NCBI RefSeq assembly: GCF_004011505.1
Contig: NZ_SAUN01000001.1
Coordinates: 5,297,501 to 5,361,500, forward strand
DNA from: Nonomuraea polychroma
GTDB taxonomy: Bacteria > Actinomycetota > Actinomycetes > Streptosporangiales > Streptosporangiaceae
DNA: 64,000 bases
Direction of reading: 5' to 3'
Under the pieces are notes generated by a model, which saw only the letters and a program-made list of their open reading frames with translations, had not been told where the DNA came from and did no database searches. Each line of letters opens with the position of its first letter. Positions within the stretch are counted from its first letter, which is position 1. Positions 1-8,144 of the stretch are shown here, piece by piece. The position numbers were made by a program, and so were the translations under genes.

Positions 1-257
1 TCACCACCACGACGGACCGCCGCAAGCACCGAAATGTCGTGGGGAACCCGCACCTGGCGGTCTCGATCAACGACCCCGAGAAGCCGTACCGTTATCTGGA
101 GATCCGTGGCGTGGTCGAGCGGGTGGAGCCGGATTCGTCGGGTGACTTCTTCGACGTGCTGGCGACGCGCTACGGCCTGCAGTACGAGCGCCCGGTCGGT
201 GATGCCGAGCGGCGCGTGGTGATCGTCATGAAGCCGACGCATACCACCAGTCAGTGA
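1..257 (+). CDS. PPOX-class F420-dependent oxidoreductase, C-terminal part
   Basis: Only the last 84 or so codons are in the window, open from the left edge to a TGA at 255-257. The reading frame contains RNVVGNPHLAVSINDP followed by a KPYRYLEIRGVVERV strand, which is the second half of the split beta-barrel of Rv1155-like PPOX proteins, flavin or F420 binding enzymes of about 130-145 residues. The N-terminal half is outside the window, so the cofactor (FMN or F420) cannot be decided; actinobacterial relatives with PYRYLEIRG are mostly F420 enzymes. Family assignment is from motif recognition. Confidence 0.75.
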   Translation, partial: TTTTDRRKHRNVVGNPHLAVSINDPEKPYRYLEIRGVVERVEPDSSGDFFDVLATRYGLQYERPVGDAERRVVIVMKPTHTTSQ

Positions 258-268
258 CACGGAGCTGA

Positions 269-297
269 GCCGGCCGATCCCACGCTGCCCGGCCGGC
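269..297. terminator. Hairpin between the PPOX gene and the convergent HAD gene
   Basis: GCCGGCCG at 269-276 pairs perfectly with CGGCCGGC at 290-297 around a 13-nt loop, just past the stop of the rightward PPOX gene and downstream of the leftward HAD gene. There is no T tract, as is common for actinobacterial terminators. It could serve both strands. Confidence 0.45.
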
Positions 298-364
298 GCG
301 CGTCACCGCGGCGCGGGTGCAGGGGCCTGGACACGGAGGAAGGCCGGGATGCGCGGCGTTCCGG

Positions 365-970
365 TCATCGCCCGAGCGTGACCGCCCGCGCGAGCGCGCG
401 TACCTGATCCGGCGATTCGAACACCTCCGCCGACATCCCAGCCTCCCGCGCGGCCACGACGTTGACCTCGTTGTCGTCGATGAACAGCACGTCCCCCGGT
501 GCCACCCCCATGCGCTCGGCGCAGATCTCGTACGCCCGCCGCCGCGGCTTGGCCACCCCGATCCGGCACGAGTACGTCAACGTCGCGAACCGCCCCAGCC
601 ACTCCCCGTGCCGCGTCTCCCACACCGGCACCAGCTCCTCGATGATGTTCGACAGCAGCCCGAGGCGATGCCCTTGGTCCGCGAGCTCGTGCACCACCTG
701 GACCATCTCGCCGTCCACGTGGCACCAGCTGTCCAGGTCCGCATCGATGAGCGCCGGCACGTCCGCGAAGCGCGTGCCGAGCCGCTCCGCCACCGCACCC
801 CAGTACGCGGTGCCGTCCTGCCCCGCGTCATAGTCCGGCCGGCAGCCCCAGTACGCCTCCCAGAAACGCTCCCCCGGCACCCCCGCCAGGTCCACGATCC
901 GCTGCCGCGCCGCAGGGGACTGTGTTCGGGCGATCACCCCGTAGAGGTCGAAAACGATCACATTCGGCAT
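365..970 (-). CDS. HAD-IA family hydrolase/phosphatase
   Basis: A 201-aa haloacid dehalogenase superfamily protein. Motif I is IVFDLYGVIA (nucleophile Asp; the usual second Asp is replaced by Tyr, as in the FDLGGV-type subgroup), the conserved Lys lies in GVAKPRRRAYEI, and the metal-binding motif IV is DVLFIDDNEVNV. A helical cap fills residues about 15-85. The start ATG at 970 is chosen because the protein begins MPNVIVFDLYG right at motif I; there is no Shine-Dalgarno, but TAGGGT (978-983 read on this strand) lies 7 nt upstream, consistent with a leaderless transcript. It is divergent from the glycosyltransferase with 32 bp between starts. Substrate unknown. Confidence 0.85.
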   Translation of the reverse strand: MPNVIVFDLYGVIARTQSPAARQRIVDLAGVPGERFWEAYWGCRPDYDAGQDGTAYWGAVAERLGTRFADVPALIDADLDSWCHVDGEMVQVVHELADQGHRLGLLSNIIEELVPVWETRHGEWLGRFATLTYSCRIGVAKPRRRAYEICAERMGVAPGDVLFIDDNEVNVVAAREAGMSAEVFESPDQVRALARAVTLGR

Positions 971-1002
971 ATCACCGACCCTATGCCGCGTATCCTGCCC
1001 CG

Positions 1003-2472
1003 GTGACAACAGCCGCCACTCTTGCACCCCCGGCCCGCCCCGCACAGCGCCTCCGCACGTGGACCCCGTGGTGGATGGCGTTGCTCGCAGGCGGCGCGGC
1101 GTTCTCGGGAACGGGCTCCGCCACCTTGAACGGCGACGAGCTGGCCACCATCAGCTCCGCCACCCGGTCGCTGCCGGGCATGTGGGAGCTGGCACAGCAC
1201 ATCGACGGCCACTTCCTGCCCTACTACGTGTTCATGCACGTCTGGGTGAAGGCCGGCACGGCGGAGCTGTGGCTGCGGCTGCCGTCGGCGATCGCGATCG
1301 GTGTGGCGGCGTGGCTCCTGGCCGACCTGGGCCGTCGCCTGCATTCCGCCCGCGCCGGCGTGATCGCCGCCGCCCTCTTCGCGATCCTGCCCTCAGTGTC
1401 CTACTTCGGGGCTTTCGCCAGGTCGTATGCGTTCGCGGCCGCGGCAGTCGTGTTCTCGTTCTGGGCCCTGCACCGGGCGCTCGATCGTCCCAGAGGCGGG
1501 CGGTGGGTGGTTTACGGGGTGGCGGTCGCGCTGGTGTGCTCGACGCATTTGTTCGCGGTGCTGGTGTTGCCCGCCCACCTGGTGCTTGCCCGCCGGGCCG
1601 TGCTTGCTCCGATGGTCGCCGCGCTCGCCGCCGGCTGCGTGCCCGCCGCCGTGCTGGGGCTGATCGGGTACGGCGAGCGGCACGCGATCAGCTGGATTCC
1701 GCAGCGAGGGCCGGAGGTGTGGCTGAAGTTCCCGAAGATGGCGGCCGGGACGACGGCGCTCGGTGTGGTGTTGTTCGCGATGGCGCTGGCCGGGGCGGTG
1801 GTGCTGTGGTCGGCCCGGCGTGCGGACGGAGGCGGGAGATCGCCAAGGGACCGGGCGTGGGCGCTCGCGCTGGCGGGATGGCTGATCCTGCCGCCGCTGC
1901 TGCTCCTCGCGGTGTCACATCTGCTCACGCCGGTCTATGTGGACCGGTATCTCTTCGTGGCCGCTCCGGCGCTGGCACTGCTGGCGGGGCTCGCGGTGGC
2001 CGCCGTCCCCCGCTTCCCTGTGGTGGTGGCGACGGTGGTCGTGCTGCTCGGGTGCGTGCTGGCCATCCCTGATCATCTGGAGATCCGGGAGGAGAACGGG
2101 CGCTTCGAGAACATTCCGTGGGCGCTGCGGGTGATCAAGGCCGAGCCCGAGGACGCGATCGTGTACGGGCAGAGCCAGTTGCGCACGGGGTTCGACTACT
2201 ACGCGGATTCCGCGATGCCGGTGGATGTGCTGCGGGCGAGTGATGCGCCCCAGGCTGACGGGTTCGGCTATCCCGAGCGGTCCGATGTTTCCGCGGCGCT
2301 GGACGGGCTCGAACGGGTCTGGGTGGTGTGGCGCGGGACCAAGAAGTCGGGGCTCGAGGGTGACGGGATTCGCCGCGTCGAAGAGGTGCGCCAGTCCGGA
2401 TTCGAGCTGAGCGGGGCCAAGCATTCCGGAGATCTGCCCGGCCTCACCGTGGCGCTGTTCACCCGTCGGTGA
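1003..2472 (+). CDS. Polytopic membrane glycosyltransferase (GT39/ArnT-PMT-like)
   Basis: 489 aa with roughly ten hydrophobic segments. Near the N terminus NGDELATISSATRSLPGMW contains the acidic DE pair in the first extracytoplasmic loop, and the following LWLRLPSAIAIG is the typical LRLPSA motif of polyprenyl-phosphate-sugar glycosyltransferases of the PMT/ArnT fold. Such enzymes transfer a sugar from a polyprenyl phosphate to a lipid, glycan or protein on the outside of the membrane. GTG at 1003 is preferred over upstream starts because it is preceded by TATCCT at 991-996 (leaderless spacing 6 nt) and the upstream codons overlap the divergent HAD gene. The C-terminal third is a soluble domain. 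Donor and acceptor cannot be told. Confidence 0.8.
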   Translation: MTTAATLAPPARPAQRLRTWTPWWMALLAGGAAFSGTGSATLNGDELATISSATRSLPGMWELAQHIDGHFLPYYVFMHVWVKAGTAELWLRLPSAIAIGVAAWLLADLGRRLHSARAGVIAAALFAILPSVSYFGAFARSYAFAAAAVVFSFWALHRALDRPRGGRWVVYGVAVALVCSTHLFAVLVLPAHLVLARRAVLAPMVAALAAGCVPAAVLGLIGYGERHAISWIPQRGPEVWLKFPKMAAGTTALGVVLFAMALAGAVVLWSARRADGGGRSPRDRAWALALAGWLILPPLLLLAVSHLLTPVYVDRYLFVAAPALALLAGLAVAAVPRFPVVVATVVVLLGCVLAIPDHLEIREENGRFENIPWALRVIKAEPEDAIVYGQSQLRTGFDYYADSAMPVDVLRASDAPQADGFGYPERSDVSAALDGLERVWVVWRGTKKSGLEGDGIRRVEEVRQSGFELSGAKHSGDLPGLTVALFTRR

Positions 2473-2529
2473 CGTTGCAGCCGGCTCGTGGGGGCGCGGC
2501 ACATCGGCGCGAGGGCGCGTACGACGCCG

Positions 2530-2564
2530 GAGCGGGCCTCTCCCCCATGGGGAAAGGCCCGCTC
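2530..2564. terminator. Strong bidirectional terminator between glycosyltransferase and tyrS
   Basis: GAGCGGGCCT at 2530-2539 pairs perfectly with AGGCCCGCTC at 2555-2564, and an inner TCCCC/GGGGA stem (2541-2545 with 2549-2553) stacks inside it. It lies between two convergent genes (ends at 2472 and 2585), so it probably stops transcription from both sides. Confidence 0.8.
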
Positions 2565-2584
2565 GGCACAAGAGGACCAGACGG

Positions 2585-3880
2585 TCAGCCGACCTCGACG
2601 CCGCCGATCGACTTCTTGCCGCGCCGCAGCACCATGAACCGCTCGTGCAGCAGGTCGTCGGCGGTCGGCACGTAAGCCTCGTCGGTGATCTTGACGTTGT
2701 TGAGGTAGGCCCCGCCCTCCTTGACCGCGCGCCGGGCCGCCGACTTCGACTCCACCAGGCCGCTGTCGGCCAGCAGGTCCACGAACGGCACCCCCAGCGC
2801 GGGAATCTCGGCCTTGGGCACCTCGGCCAGCGCCGCCGCCAGCGTCGAAGCGGGCAGGTCTTCCAGCGCGCCACCCTGGCCGAAGAGCGCCTTGGAGGCC
2901 GCCACGACCGCGTCGAGCTCCTCCTTGCCGTGCAGCAGCTCGGTCAGGTCCTCGGCCAGCGTCCGCTGCGCCTCGCGCGCGAAGGGCCGCTCGGCCACGG
3001 CCTTCTCCAGGGCCTCGATCTCCTCGCGGCTCTTGAACGTGAACACCTTGAGGTAGTGGATCACGTCGCGGTCGTCGGAGTTGAGGAAGTACTGGTAGAA
3101 GGCGTAGGGCGAGGTCATCTCCGGGTCGAGCCAGAGCGCGCCGCCCGCGGTCTTGCCGAACTTGGTGCCGTCGGCCTTCGTGATCAGCGGCAGGGTCAGC
3201 GCGTGGACGTGCGCGCCCTCGATGCGGCGGACCAGGTCGACGCCCGCCGTGATGTTGCCCCACTGGTCGCTGCCGCCGATCTGCAGTGTGCAGTTGTGCC
3301 GGCGGTAGAGCTCGAGGTAGTCGTTGGCCTGCAGGATCTGGTAGCTGAACTCGGTGTAGCTCAGCCCTTCGCCCTGCAGGCGCGCGGAGACCGACTCCCT
3401 GGCCAGCATGCGGTTGACCGGGAAGTGCTTGCCGATGTCGCGCAGGAAGCCGATGGCGCTCAGCTGGCCGGTCCAGTCGAGGTTGCTGACCATGAGGGCG
3501 GCGTTGGACTGGGCGTCGAAGTCGAGGAAGCGGCCGACCTGCCCGCGCAGGCGCTCCACCCACTCGTCGACGACCTCTGCGGCGTTGAGCGAGCGCTCGG
3601 TGTTGCGTCCGCTCGGGTCGCCGATCAGGCCGGTCGCACCGCCGACCAGGCCGATCGGGCGGTGCCCGGCCAGTTGCAGGCGGCGCAGCGTGAGCAGCGG
3701 CACGAAGTGTCCGACGTGCAGGGAGGCGGCGGTCGGGTCGAAACCGGCATAGACCGTGATCGGTCCCTTGGCCATGGACGCGCGCAGGGCGTCGAGGTCG
3801 GTGGACTGAGCGATAAGGCCTCGCCACGCGAGGTCATCGAGAATGTCGGTCACTGTGCCGGCTTTCCAGTAGTCAGACAT
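2585..3880 (-). CDS. tyrS: Tyrosyl-tRNA synthetase
   Basis: 431 aa, the standard length of bacterial TyrRS. It charges tRNA-Tyr with tyrosine. Visible landmarks are YAGFDPTAASLHVGH (class I HIGH-like signature near residue 56), GGATGLIGDPSG, the tyrosine-pocket strand SYTEFSYQILQANDYLEL, the GGSDQWGNI segment, KFGKT as the KMSKS-like loop, and a C-terminal S4 domain with VESKSAARRAVKEGGAYLNN. The gene reads left, away from the PH-domain gene, and is followed by the hairpin at 2530-2564. No recognisable Shine-Dalgarno precedes the ATG. No T-box leader is seen. Confidence 0.97.
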   Translation of the reverse strand: MSDYWKAGTVTDILDDLAWRGLIAQSTDLDALRASMAKGPITVYAGFDPTAASLHVGHFVPLLTLRRLQLAGHRPIGLVGGATGLIGDPSGRNTERSLNAAEVVDEWVERLRGQVGRFLDFDAQSNAALMVSNLDWTGQLSAIGFLRDIGKHFPVNRMLARESVSARLQGEGLSYTEFSYQILQANDYLELYRRHNCTLQIGGSDQWGNITAGVDLVRRIEGAHVHALTLPLITKADGTKFGKTAGGALWLDPEMTSPYAFYQYFLNSDDRDVIHYLKVFTFKSREEIEALEKAVAERPFAREAQRTLAEDLTELLHGKEELDAVVAASKALFGQGGALEDLPASTLAAALAEVPKAEIPALGVPFVDLLADSGLVESKSAARRAVKEGGAYLNNVKITDEAYVPTADDLLHERFMVLRRGKKSIGGVEVG

Positions 3881-3942
3881 TGGGATGGATACAGCGTGCC
3901 CGATCGCCCCGGTCGCGCGCCACTTGGATACGCTCGGTGTCC

Positions 3943-4344
3943 ATGTGGAGGGTCCGTCGCGAGCAGGCCGTTTTGAAGATCTTAGGGGCTCTGGTGTGTG
4001 CCGGGCTCGCCGTCTACTGGTGGGCCGAGGGCGATCTCCGCGGCGTGATCCTGGCCGTTCCCGCCGCCGTCCTGGTGGGCGCCATGGGGTTGCGTGACGT
4101 GCTCGCCCCGGTGCGGCTGGCGGCCGATGAGAGCGGGATCACCGTCGTGCACGGGTTCGCCGGCAAACGGCATGTGCCCTGGGAGGCCATCTGGGACATC
4201 AAGGTGGACGTCCGCAGGCGGTGGGGGATCAGGAGCGAGATGCTGGAGATCGACACGGGCGACTACCTGCACATCTTCAGCCCTCACGACCTGGGCGCCT
4301 CCCCCACGGAGGTGGCCGCGGTGTTGCGGCGGCGCGGGACGTGA
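3943..4344 (+). CDS. Small PH-domain-like membrane protein
   Basis: 133 aa. Two hydrophobic segments near the N terminus (about residues 9-27 and 34-55) are followed by a soluble beta-rich domain with VRLAADESGITVVHGF and a central basic-aromatic stretch around VPWEAIWDIKVDVRRRWG, the pattern of bacterial PH-domain membrane proteins. Function unknown. ATG at 3943 is chosen because TACGCT at 3929-3934 sits 8 nt upstream (leaderless type) and earlier codons overlap the tyrS promoter region. The gene carries a rare TTA leucine codon at 3982-3984. Its last 61 nt overlap the convergent DNA glycosylase gene. Confidence 0.65.
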   Translation: MWRVRREQAVLKILGALVCAGLAVYWWAEGDLRGVILAVPAAVLVGAMGLRDVLAPVRLAADESGITVVHGFAGKRHVPWEAIWDIKVDVRRRWGIRSEMLEIDTGDYLHIFSPHDLGASPTEVAAVLRRRGT

Positions 4345-4991
4345 GCACGGTACGGCGACACGGTGGGGTCGCCGTCGATCCAGAACCGCCACGGCACTTC
4401 TTTGGCCGTCGAGATGCCGGTGCGGGGTCCTGACCTGATCAAGGAAGGGTCGGCGGGCACGCCTTCGAGCATGGTGGCCGACTGCCGGGGCCGGCCGAGC
4501 GGCGAGCCCTCCAGGATGGCGTCGAGCCCGTTGTGCTCGCGCGTCAGACCCAGCGCGACCGCGAGCCTGGCGGGGCCGCGGGCGAGGTCCCGGTCGGCGA
4601 TCGGCTTTCCGTTGGAGCTGGAGCGCCGCGCCCGCGCCGCGGCCAGGCCCTCGACGACCTCGCCCGCCCGCAGCAGCACGGCCGAGCCGAAGCCGTCGGG
4701 CAGGCACACGAGGTTCGCGCAGAAGTGCATGCCGTACGTGAAGTACACGTACAGGTGGCCCGGCGGGCCGAACATGACGGCGTTGCGGGGCGTCCTGCCG
4801 CGGTAGGTGTGCGCCGCCGGGTCCTCACCCGGGCCGCCGTACGCCTCTACCTCGGTGAGGCGCACGGCCACGATGCCGTCCACGCCGCCGTGCACGAGCA
4901 CGCGCCCGAGCAGGTCGGGCGCCACCTCGTGCGACGGCCGGTCGAAGAAGCTCCGCGGCAGCGGGGCGGAGCTCAGCTGCCCGCCGCCCAT
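4284..4991 (-). CDS. 3-methyladenine DNA glycosylase (AAG/MPG family)
   Basis: 235 aa. Excises alkylated purines (3-methyladenine, hypoxanthine) to start base-excision repair. The sequence shows the AAG fold: FFDRPSHEVAPDLLGRVL at the N terminus, the catalytic Glu in RLTEVEAYGG, then DPAAHTYRGRTPRNAVMF, the DNA-intercalating strand GHLYVYFTYGMHFCANLVC, and RGPARLAVALGL. ATG at 4991 gives MGGGQLSSAPLP and overlaps the 3' end of argH by 19 nt, so it is probably read through from the arginine operon. The 3' end overlaps the convergent PH-domain gene by 61 nt; the region after about residue 215 is therefore poorly constrained. Confidence 0.92.
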   Translation of the reverse strand: MGGGQLSSAPLPRSFFDRPSHEVAPDLLGRVLVHGGVDGIVAVRLTEVEAYGGPGEDPAAHTYRGRTPRNAVMFGPPGHLYVYFTYGMHFCANLVCLPDGFGSAVLLRAGEVVEGLAAARARRSSSNGKPIADRDLARGPARLAVALGLTREHNGLDAILEGSPLGRPRQSATMLEGVPADPSLIRSGPRTGISTAKEVPWRFWIDGDPTVSPYRAHVPRRRNTAATSVGEAPRS

Positions 4992-6388
4992 GCCGCCTGC
5001 GCGTCGACCGCTTCGCGGAGCGCGATGAGCTGGTCGCGTACGCGGTCGGGCGCCGTGCCGCCGTGCGCCTTGCGCGCGGCCAGCGCGCCGGGCACGTTGA
5101 GCACGTCGCGCACGTCGGGCGTGAGGTGCGGCGACACCTTGGCCAGCTCGTCGTCGGTGAGCTCGCCGAGGTCCTTGTCGTGCACCTGGCACCACACGAC
5201 CAGGTGGCCGACGGCCTCGTGTGCCTCGCGGAACGCCACGCCGCGGCGCACCAGCAGCTCGGCCAGGTCGGTGGCGAGCGCGAACCCGTCGGGGGCGGAG
5301 GCCTCCATGCGGGCGGTGTTGACCCGCATGGTCGCGACGAGCCCGGCCATCGCGGGCAGAACGAGCAGGAGCGTGTCGACCGTGTCGAAGACCGGCTCCT
5401 TGTCCTCCTGCAGGTCACGGTTGTAGGTCAAGGGCAGGCCCTTGAGCGTGGTCAGCAGCGACATCAGGTTGCCGATCAGGCGGCCTGACTTGCCGCGGGC
5501 CAGCTCGGCCACGTCGGGGTTCTTCTTCTGAGGCATGATCGACGAGCCGGTGGAGTAGGCGTCGTCCATCTCGATCCAGCGGAACTCCTGCGAGGCCCAC
5601 AGGACGATCTCCTCGCCCAGCCGCGACAGGTGGACCCCGATCAGGGCGGCGTCGAACAGGAACTCGGCCGCGAAGTCCCGGTCGGCGACGGCGTCCATGG
5701 AGTTGGGTGCGGCGGCCGAGAAGCCCAGCTCCTCCGCCACGGCCTGCGGATCCAGCGGAAGCGACGAGCCCGCCAGCGCGCCGGACCCGAGCGGGGAGAT
5801 CGCGGCGCGTTTGTCCCAGTCGATGAGCCGGTCGATGTCGCGCGTGAAGGCATGCACGTGCGCCAGCAGCTGGTGGCCGAAGGACACCGGCTGCGCGTGC
5901 TGCAGGTGCGTCATGCCGGGCGCGGCCGTCTCCGCGTGCGCGGCGGCCTGGGTCATCAGCGCCGTCTCCAGCTCGACCAGCCGGGAGACGATCGTGCGGG
6001 CGTGGTCGCGGAGGTAGAGGCGCAGGTCGGTGGCGATCTGGTCGTTACGCGAACGGCCGGCGCGGAGTTTGCCGCCGAGCGAGCCGAGCCGCTCCAGCAG
6101 GCCGCGCTCCAGCGCGGTGTGCACGTCCTCGTCGGCGACCGTCGGCCGGAACTCGCCTGCCTTGCAGGCCTGCTCCAGGTCGTCGAGCGCGCCGATCATG
6201 CGCTCGAGCTCCTCGCCGTTGAGCAGCCCCGCTCTGTGCAGCACGCGTGCGTGCGCCCTGGACGCCGCCAGGTCGTACGGCACCAGCCGCCAGTCGAAGT
6301 GCACGCTCACCGACAGCCGGGTCAGCGCGTCGGCCGGGCCGCCTTCGAACCGCCCGCCCCACAGCCGCATCGGCTTGCCATCACTCAC
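4973..6388 (-). CDS. argH: Argininosuccinate lyase
   Basis: 471 aa; final step of arginine synthesis, argininosuccinate to arginine plus fumarate. It begins SDGKPMRLWGGRFEGGP, contains the fumarase/ASL superfamily signature GSSIMPQKKNPD with the catalytic Ser loop, and TAAPGMTHLQHAQPVS. The start is taken as GTG at 6388 because AGGAGGAGAAG lies just upstream; a further in-frame ATG at 6421 has no ribosome site and would extend the protein by 11 residues. Distal gene of the arg operon, 41 nt after argG; the DNA glycosylase gene overlaps its end. Confidence 0.97.
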   Translation of the reverse strand: MSDGKPMRLWGGRFEGGPADALTRLSVSVHFDWRLVPYDLAASRAHARVLHRAGLLNGEELERMIGALDDLEQACKAGEFRPTVADEDVHTALERGLLERLGSLGGKLRAGRSRNDQIATDLRLYLRDHARTIVSRLVELETALMTQAAAHAETAAPGMTHLQHAQPVSFGHQLLAHVHAFTRDIDRLIDWDKRAAISPLGSGALAGSSLPLDPQAVAEELGFSAAAPNSMDAVADRDFAAEFLFDAALIGVHLSRLGEEIVLWASQEFRWIEMDDAYSTGSSIMPQKKNPDVAELARGKSGRLIGNLMSLLTTLKGLPLTYNRDLQEDKEPVFDTVDTLLLVLPAMAGLVATMRVNTARMEASAPDGFALATDLAELLVRRGVAFREAHEAVGHLVVWCQVHDKDLGELTDDELAKVSPHLTPDVRDVLNVPGALAARKAHGGTAPDRVRDQLIALREAVDAQAAWAAGS

Positions 6389-6429
6389 CGTTATCTTCTC
6401 CTCCTGTGTCCCCCGCGACATTAGTGCAA

Positions 6430-7629
6430 TCAGCCCTTCCTCGCGTCCCGCGCCGCGGCGATCTTCGCGGGGAGGGAGAACAGCTGGACGAAGCCCTTGG
6501 CGAGCGACTGGTCGAAGGTGTCGCCGGTGTCGTACGTGGCCAGCGAGAAATCGTACAAGGACTCCTCGGAGCGGCGGCCGGTGACGGTGGCCTTGCCGGC
6601 GTGCAGGGTCATGCGGACGTCGCCGGAGACGTGCTTCTGCGCCTGCCGGATGAGCGCGTCGAGGGCGTCCTTGAGCGGCGAGAACCACAGACCGTCGTAG
6701 ACGAGCTCGCTCCACCGCTGGTCCACGCCGCGCTTGAAGCGGGCCAGGTCACGCTCGACGGTGACGTTCTCCAGCTCCATGTGGGCGTTGATGAGCGCGA
6801 TGGCGCCCGGCGCCTCGTACACCTCGCGGGACTTGATGCCGACGAGCCGGTCCTCGACCATGTCGATCCGGCCGACGCCCTGGGCGCCGGCGCGCTTGTT
6901 GAGCTCGTCGATGATCTCGTACGGCGTCAGCGACCGCCCGTCGATCTTGACCGGGACGCCGGCCTCGAAGGTGAGGACGACCTCGTCGGGCTCACGCGGC
7001 TGGGAAGGGTCGGCGGTGTAGGAGTAGACCTCCTCCGTCGGGCCGTTCCAGATGTCCTCCAGGAAGCCCGTCTCGACGGCGCGGCCCCAGAGGTTCTGGT
7101 CGATGGAGAACGGGTTCTTCTTCGACGTCTCGATGGGCAGGCCCTTGGCCTCGGCGTACTCGATGGCCTTGTCGCGGGTCCAGGCGAAGTCGCGGGCGGG
7201 CGCGACGACCTTCAGATCGGGCGCCAGAGCGGCCAGGCCGGCCTCGAAGCGGACCTGGTCGTTGCCCTTGCCGGTGCAGCCATGGGAGACGATGGTGCCG
7301 CCGAACTGCTGGGCCGCCGTCACCAGGTGCTTGGCGATGAGCGGCCGCGACAGCGACGACACCAGCGGATAGCGGTCCATGTAGAGGGCGTTGGCCTGCA
7401 GCGCGGGCACGCAGAAGTCGGCGGCGAACTCCTCCTTGGCGTCCACCACGACCGACTCGGCGGCGCCGCAGTCGATGGCGCGCTTCTGGATCGCTTCCAT
7501 GTCCTCGCCGCCCTGGCCGAGGTCCACGGCGACGCAGACGACTTCGGCGTTCATCTTCTCGGCGAGGTAGGGGATGGCGACGGAGGTGTCGAGCCCGCCG
7601 GAGTAGGCGAGGACTACTCGCTCGGTCAT
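6430..7629 (-). CDS. argG: Argininosuccinate synthase
   Basis: 399 aa; joins citrulline and aspartate with ATP. The N-terminal ATP pyrophosphatase loop is VLAYSGGLDTSVAI, followed by VAVDLGQGG, and later GCTGKGNDQVRFE and KNPFSIDQNLWGRAVE, all diagnostic. The ATG at 7629 overlaps the argR stop by four bases (ATGA) and has GGGAG 7 nt upstream; an in-frame codon four residues upstream lies inside argR and is not needed. Placed after argR, as in other actinobacterial arg clusters. Confidence 0.97.
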   Translation of the reverse strand: MTERVVLAYSGGLDTSVAIPYLAEKMNAEVVCVAVDLGQGGEDMEAIQKRAIDCGAAESVVVDAKEEFAADFCVPALQANALYMDRYPLVSSLSRPLIAKHLVTAAQQFGGTIVSHGCTGKGNDQVRFEAGLAALAPDLKVVAPARDFAWTRDKAIEYAEAKGLPIETSKKNPFSIDQNLWGRAVETGFLEDIWNGPTEEVYSYTADPSQPREPDEVVLTFEAGVPVKIDGRSLTPYEIIDELNKRAGAQGVGRIDMVEDRLVGIKSREVYEAPGAIALINAHMELENVTVERDLARFKRGVDQRWSELVYDGLWFSPLKDALDALIRQAQKHVSGDVRMTLHAGKATVTGRRSEESLYDFSLATYDTGDTFDQSLAKGFVQLFSLPAKIAAARDARKG

Positions 7630-8144
7630 TTGTGCTCCCAATTGCGCCGGTCGGCGACTTTGAGCAGGGCCTCGGCGACCGCCGGCCCGCCCGCTGGGTC
7701 GCGGGTGATGACGAGGATGGTGTCGTCGCCCGCCACCGTGCCGAGGATGGACTCCCAGTCGGCGTGGTCGATGGCGGAGGACATGAACTGTGCCGCCCCC
7801 GGAGGGGTCTTCACGACGACCAGGTTGGCCGAGGCCTCGGCGCTCACCAGCAGTTCCTCGGCGACGCGCTGCAGCCTCGCCGACGGGGACTCGCCGGTGC
7901 CCACGCGGGCGACCGGAATCCGGCCGCCGCCCTCGCCGGGCAGCGCGTACACCAGTGAGCCGTCCTCGGCGCGCAGCTTGAGCGCCCCGAGCTCATCCAG
8001 GTCGCGCGAGAGCGTGGCCTGGGTGACCTCGACACCACTGTCGGCGAGCAGCTTCGCCAGCTCCGGCTGGGAGCGCACGACCTGCCGGCGCAGCAGGTCG
8101 GTGATCTTCTGCTGCCTGGCCGCCTTGGTCATCGGAATCGTCAT
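7626..8144 (-). CDS. argR: Arginine repressor ArgR
   Basis: 172 aa. N-terminal winged helix (KAARQQKITDLLRR ... QATLSRDLDELGALKLR) binds ARG boxes; the C-terminal hexamerisation and arginine-binding domain has VKTPPGAAQFMSSAIDHADW and ILGTVAGDDTILVI with the conserved GDDT. With arginine it should repress this operon at the ARG box upstream of argC, closing an autoregulatory loop because argR is itself the sixth long gene of the operon. Its ATG overlaps the argF stop (ATGA) and is preceded by GGAGG. Confidence 0.97.
   Translation of the reverse strand: MTIPMTKAARQQKITDLLRRQVVRSQPELAKLLADSGVEVTQATLSRDLDELGALKLRAEDGSLVYALPGEGGGRIPVARVGTGESPSARLQRVAEELLVSAEASANLVVVKTPPGAAQFMSSAIDHADWESILGTVAGDDTILVITRDPAGGPAVAEALLKVADRRNWEHK

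Noticed and set aside
6389..6421. Upstream ATG start for argH at 6421
   Set aside because: The 11 extra residues have no family counterpart and the ribosome site AGGAGGAGAAG is positioned for GTG 6388.
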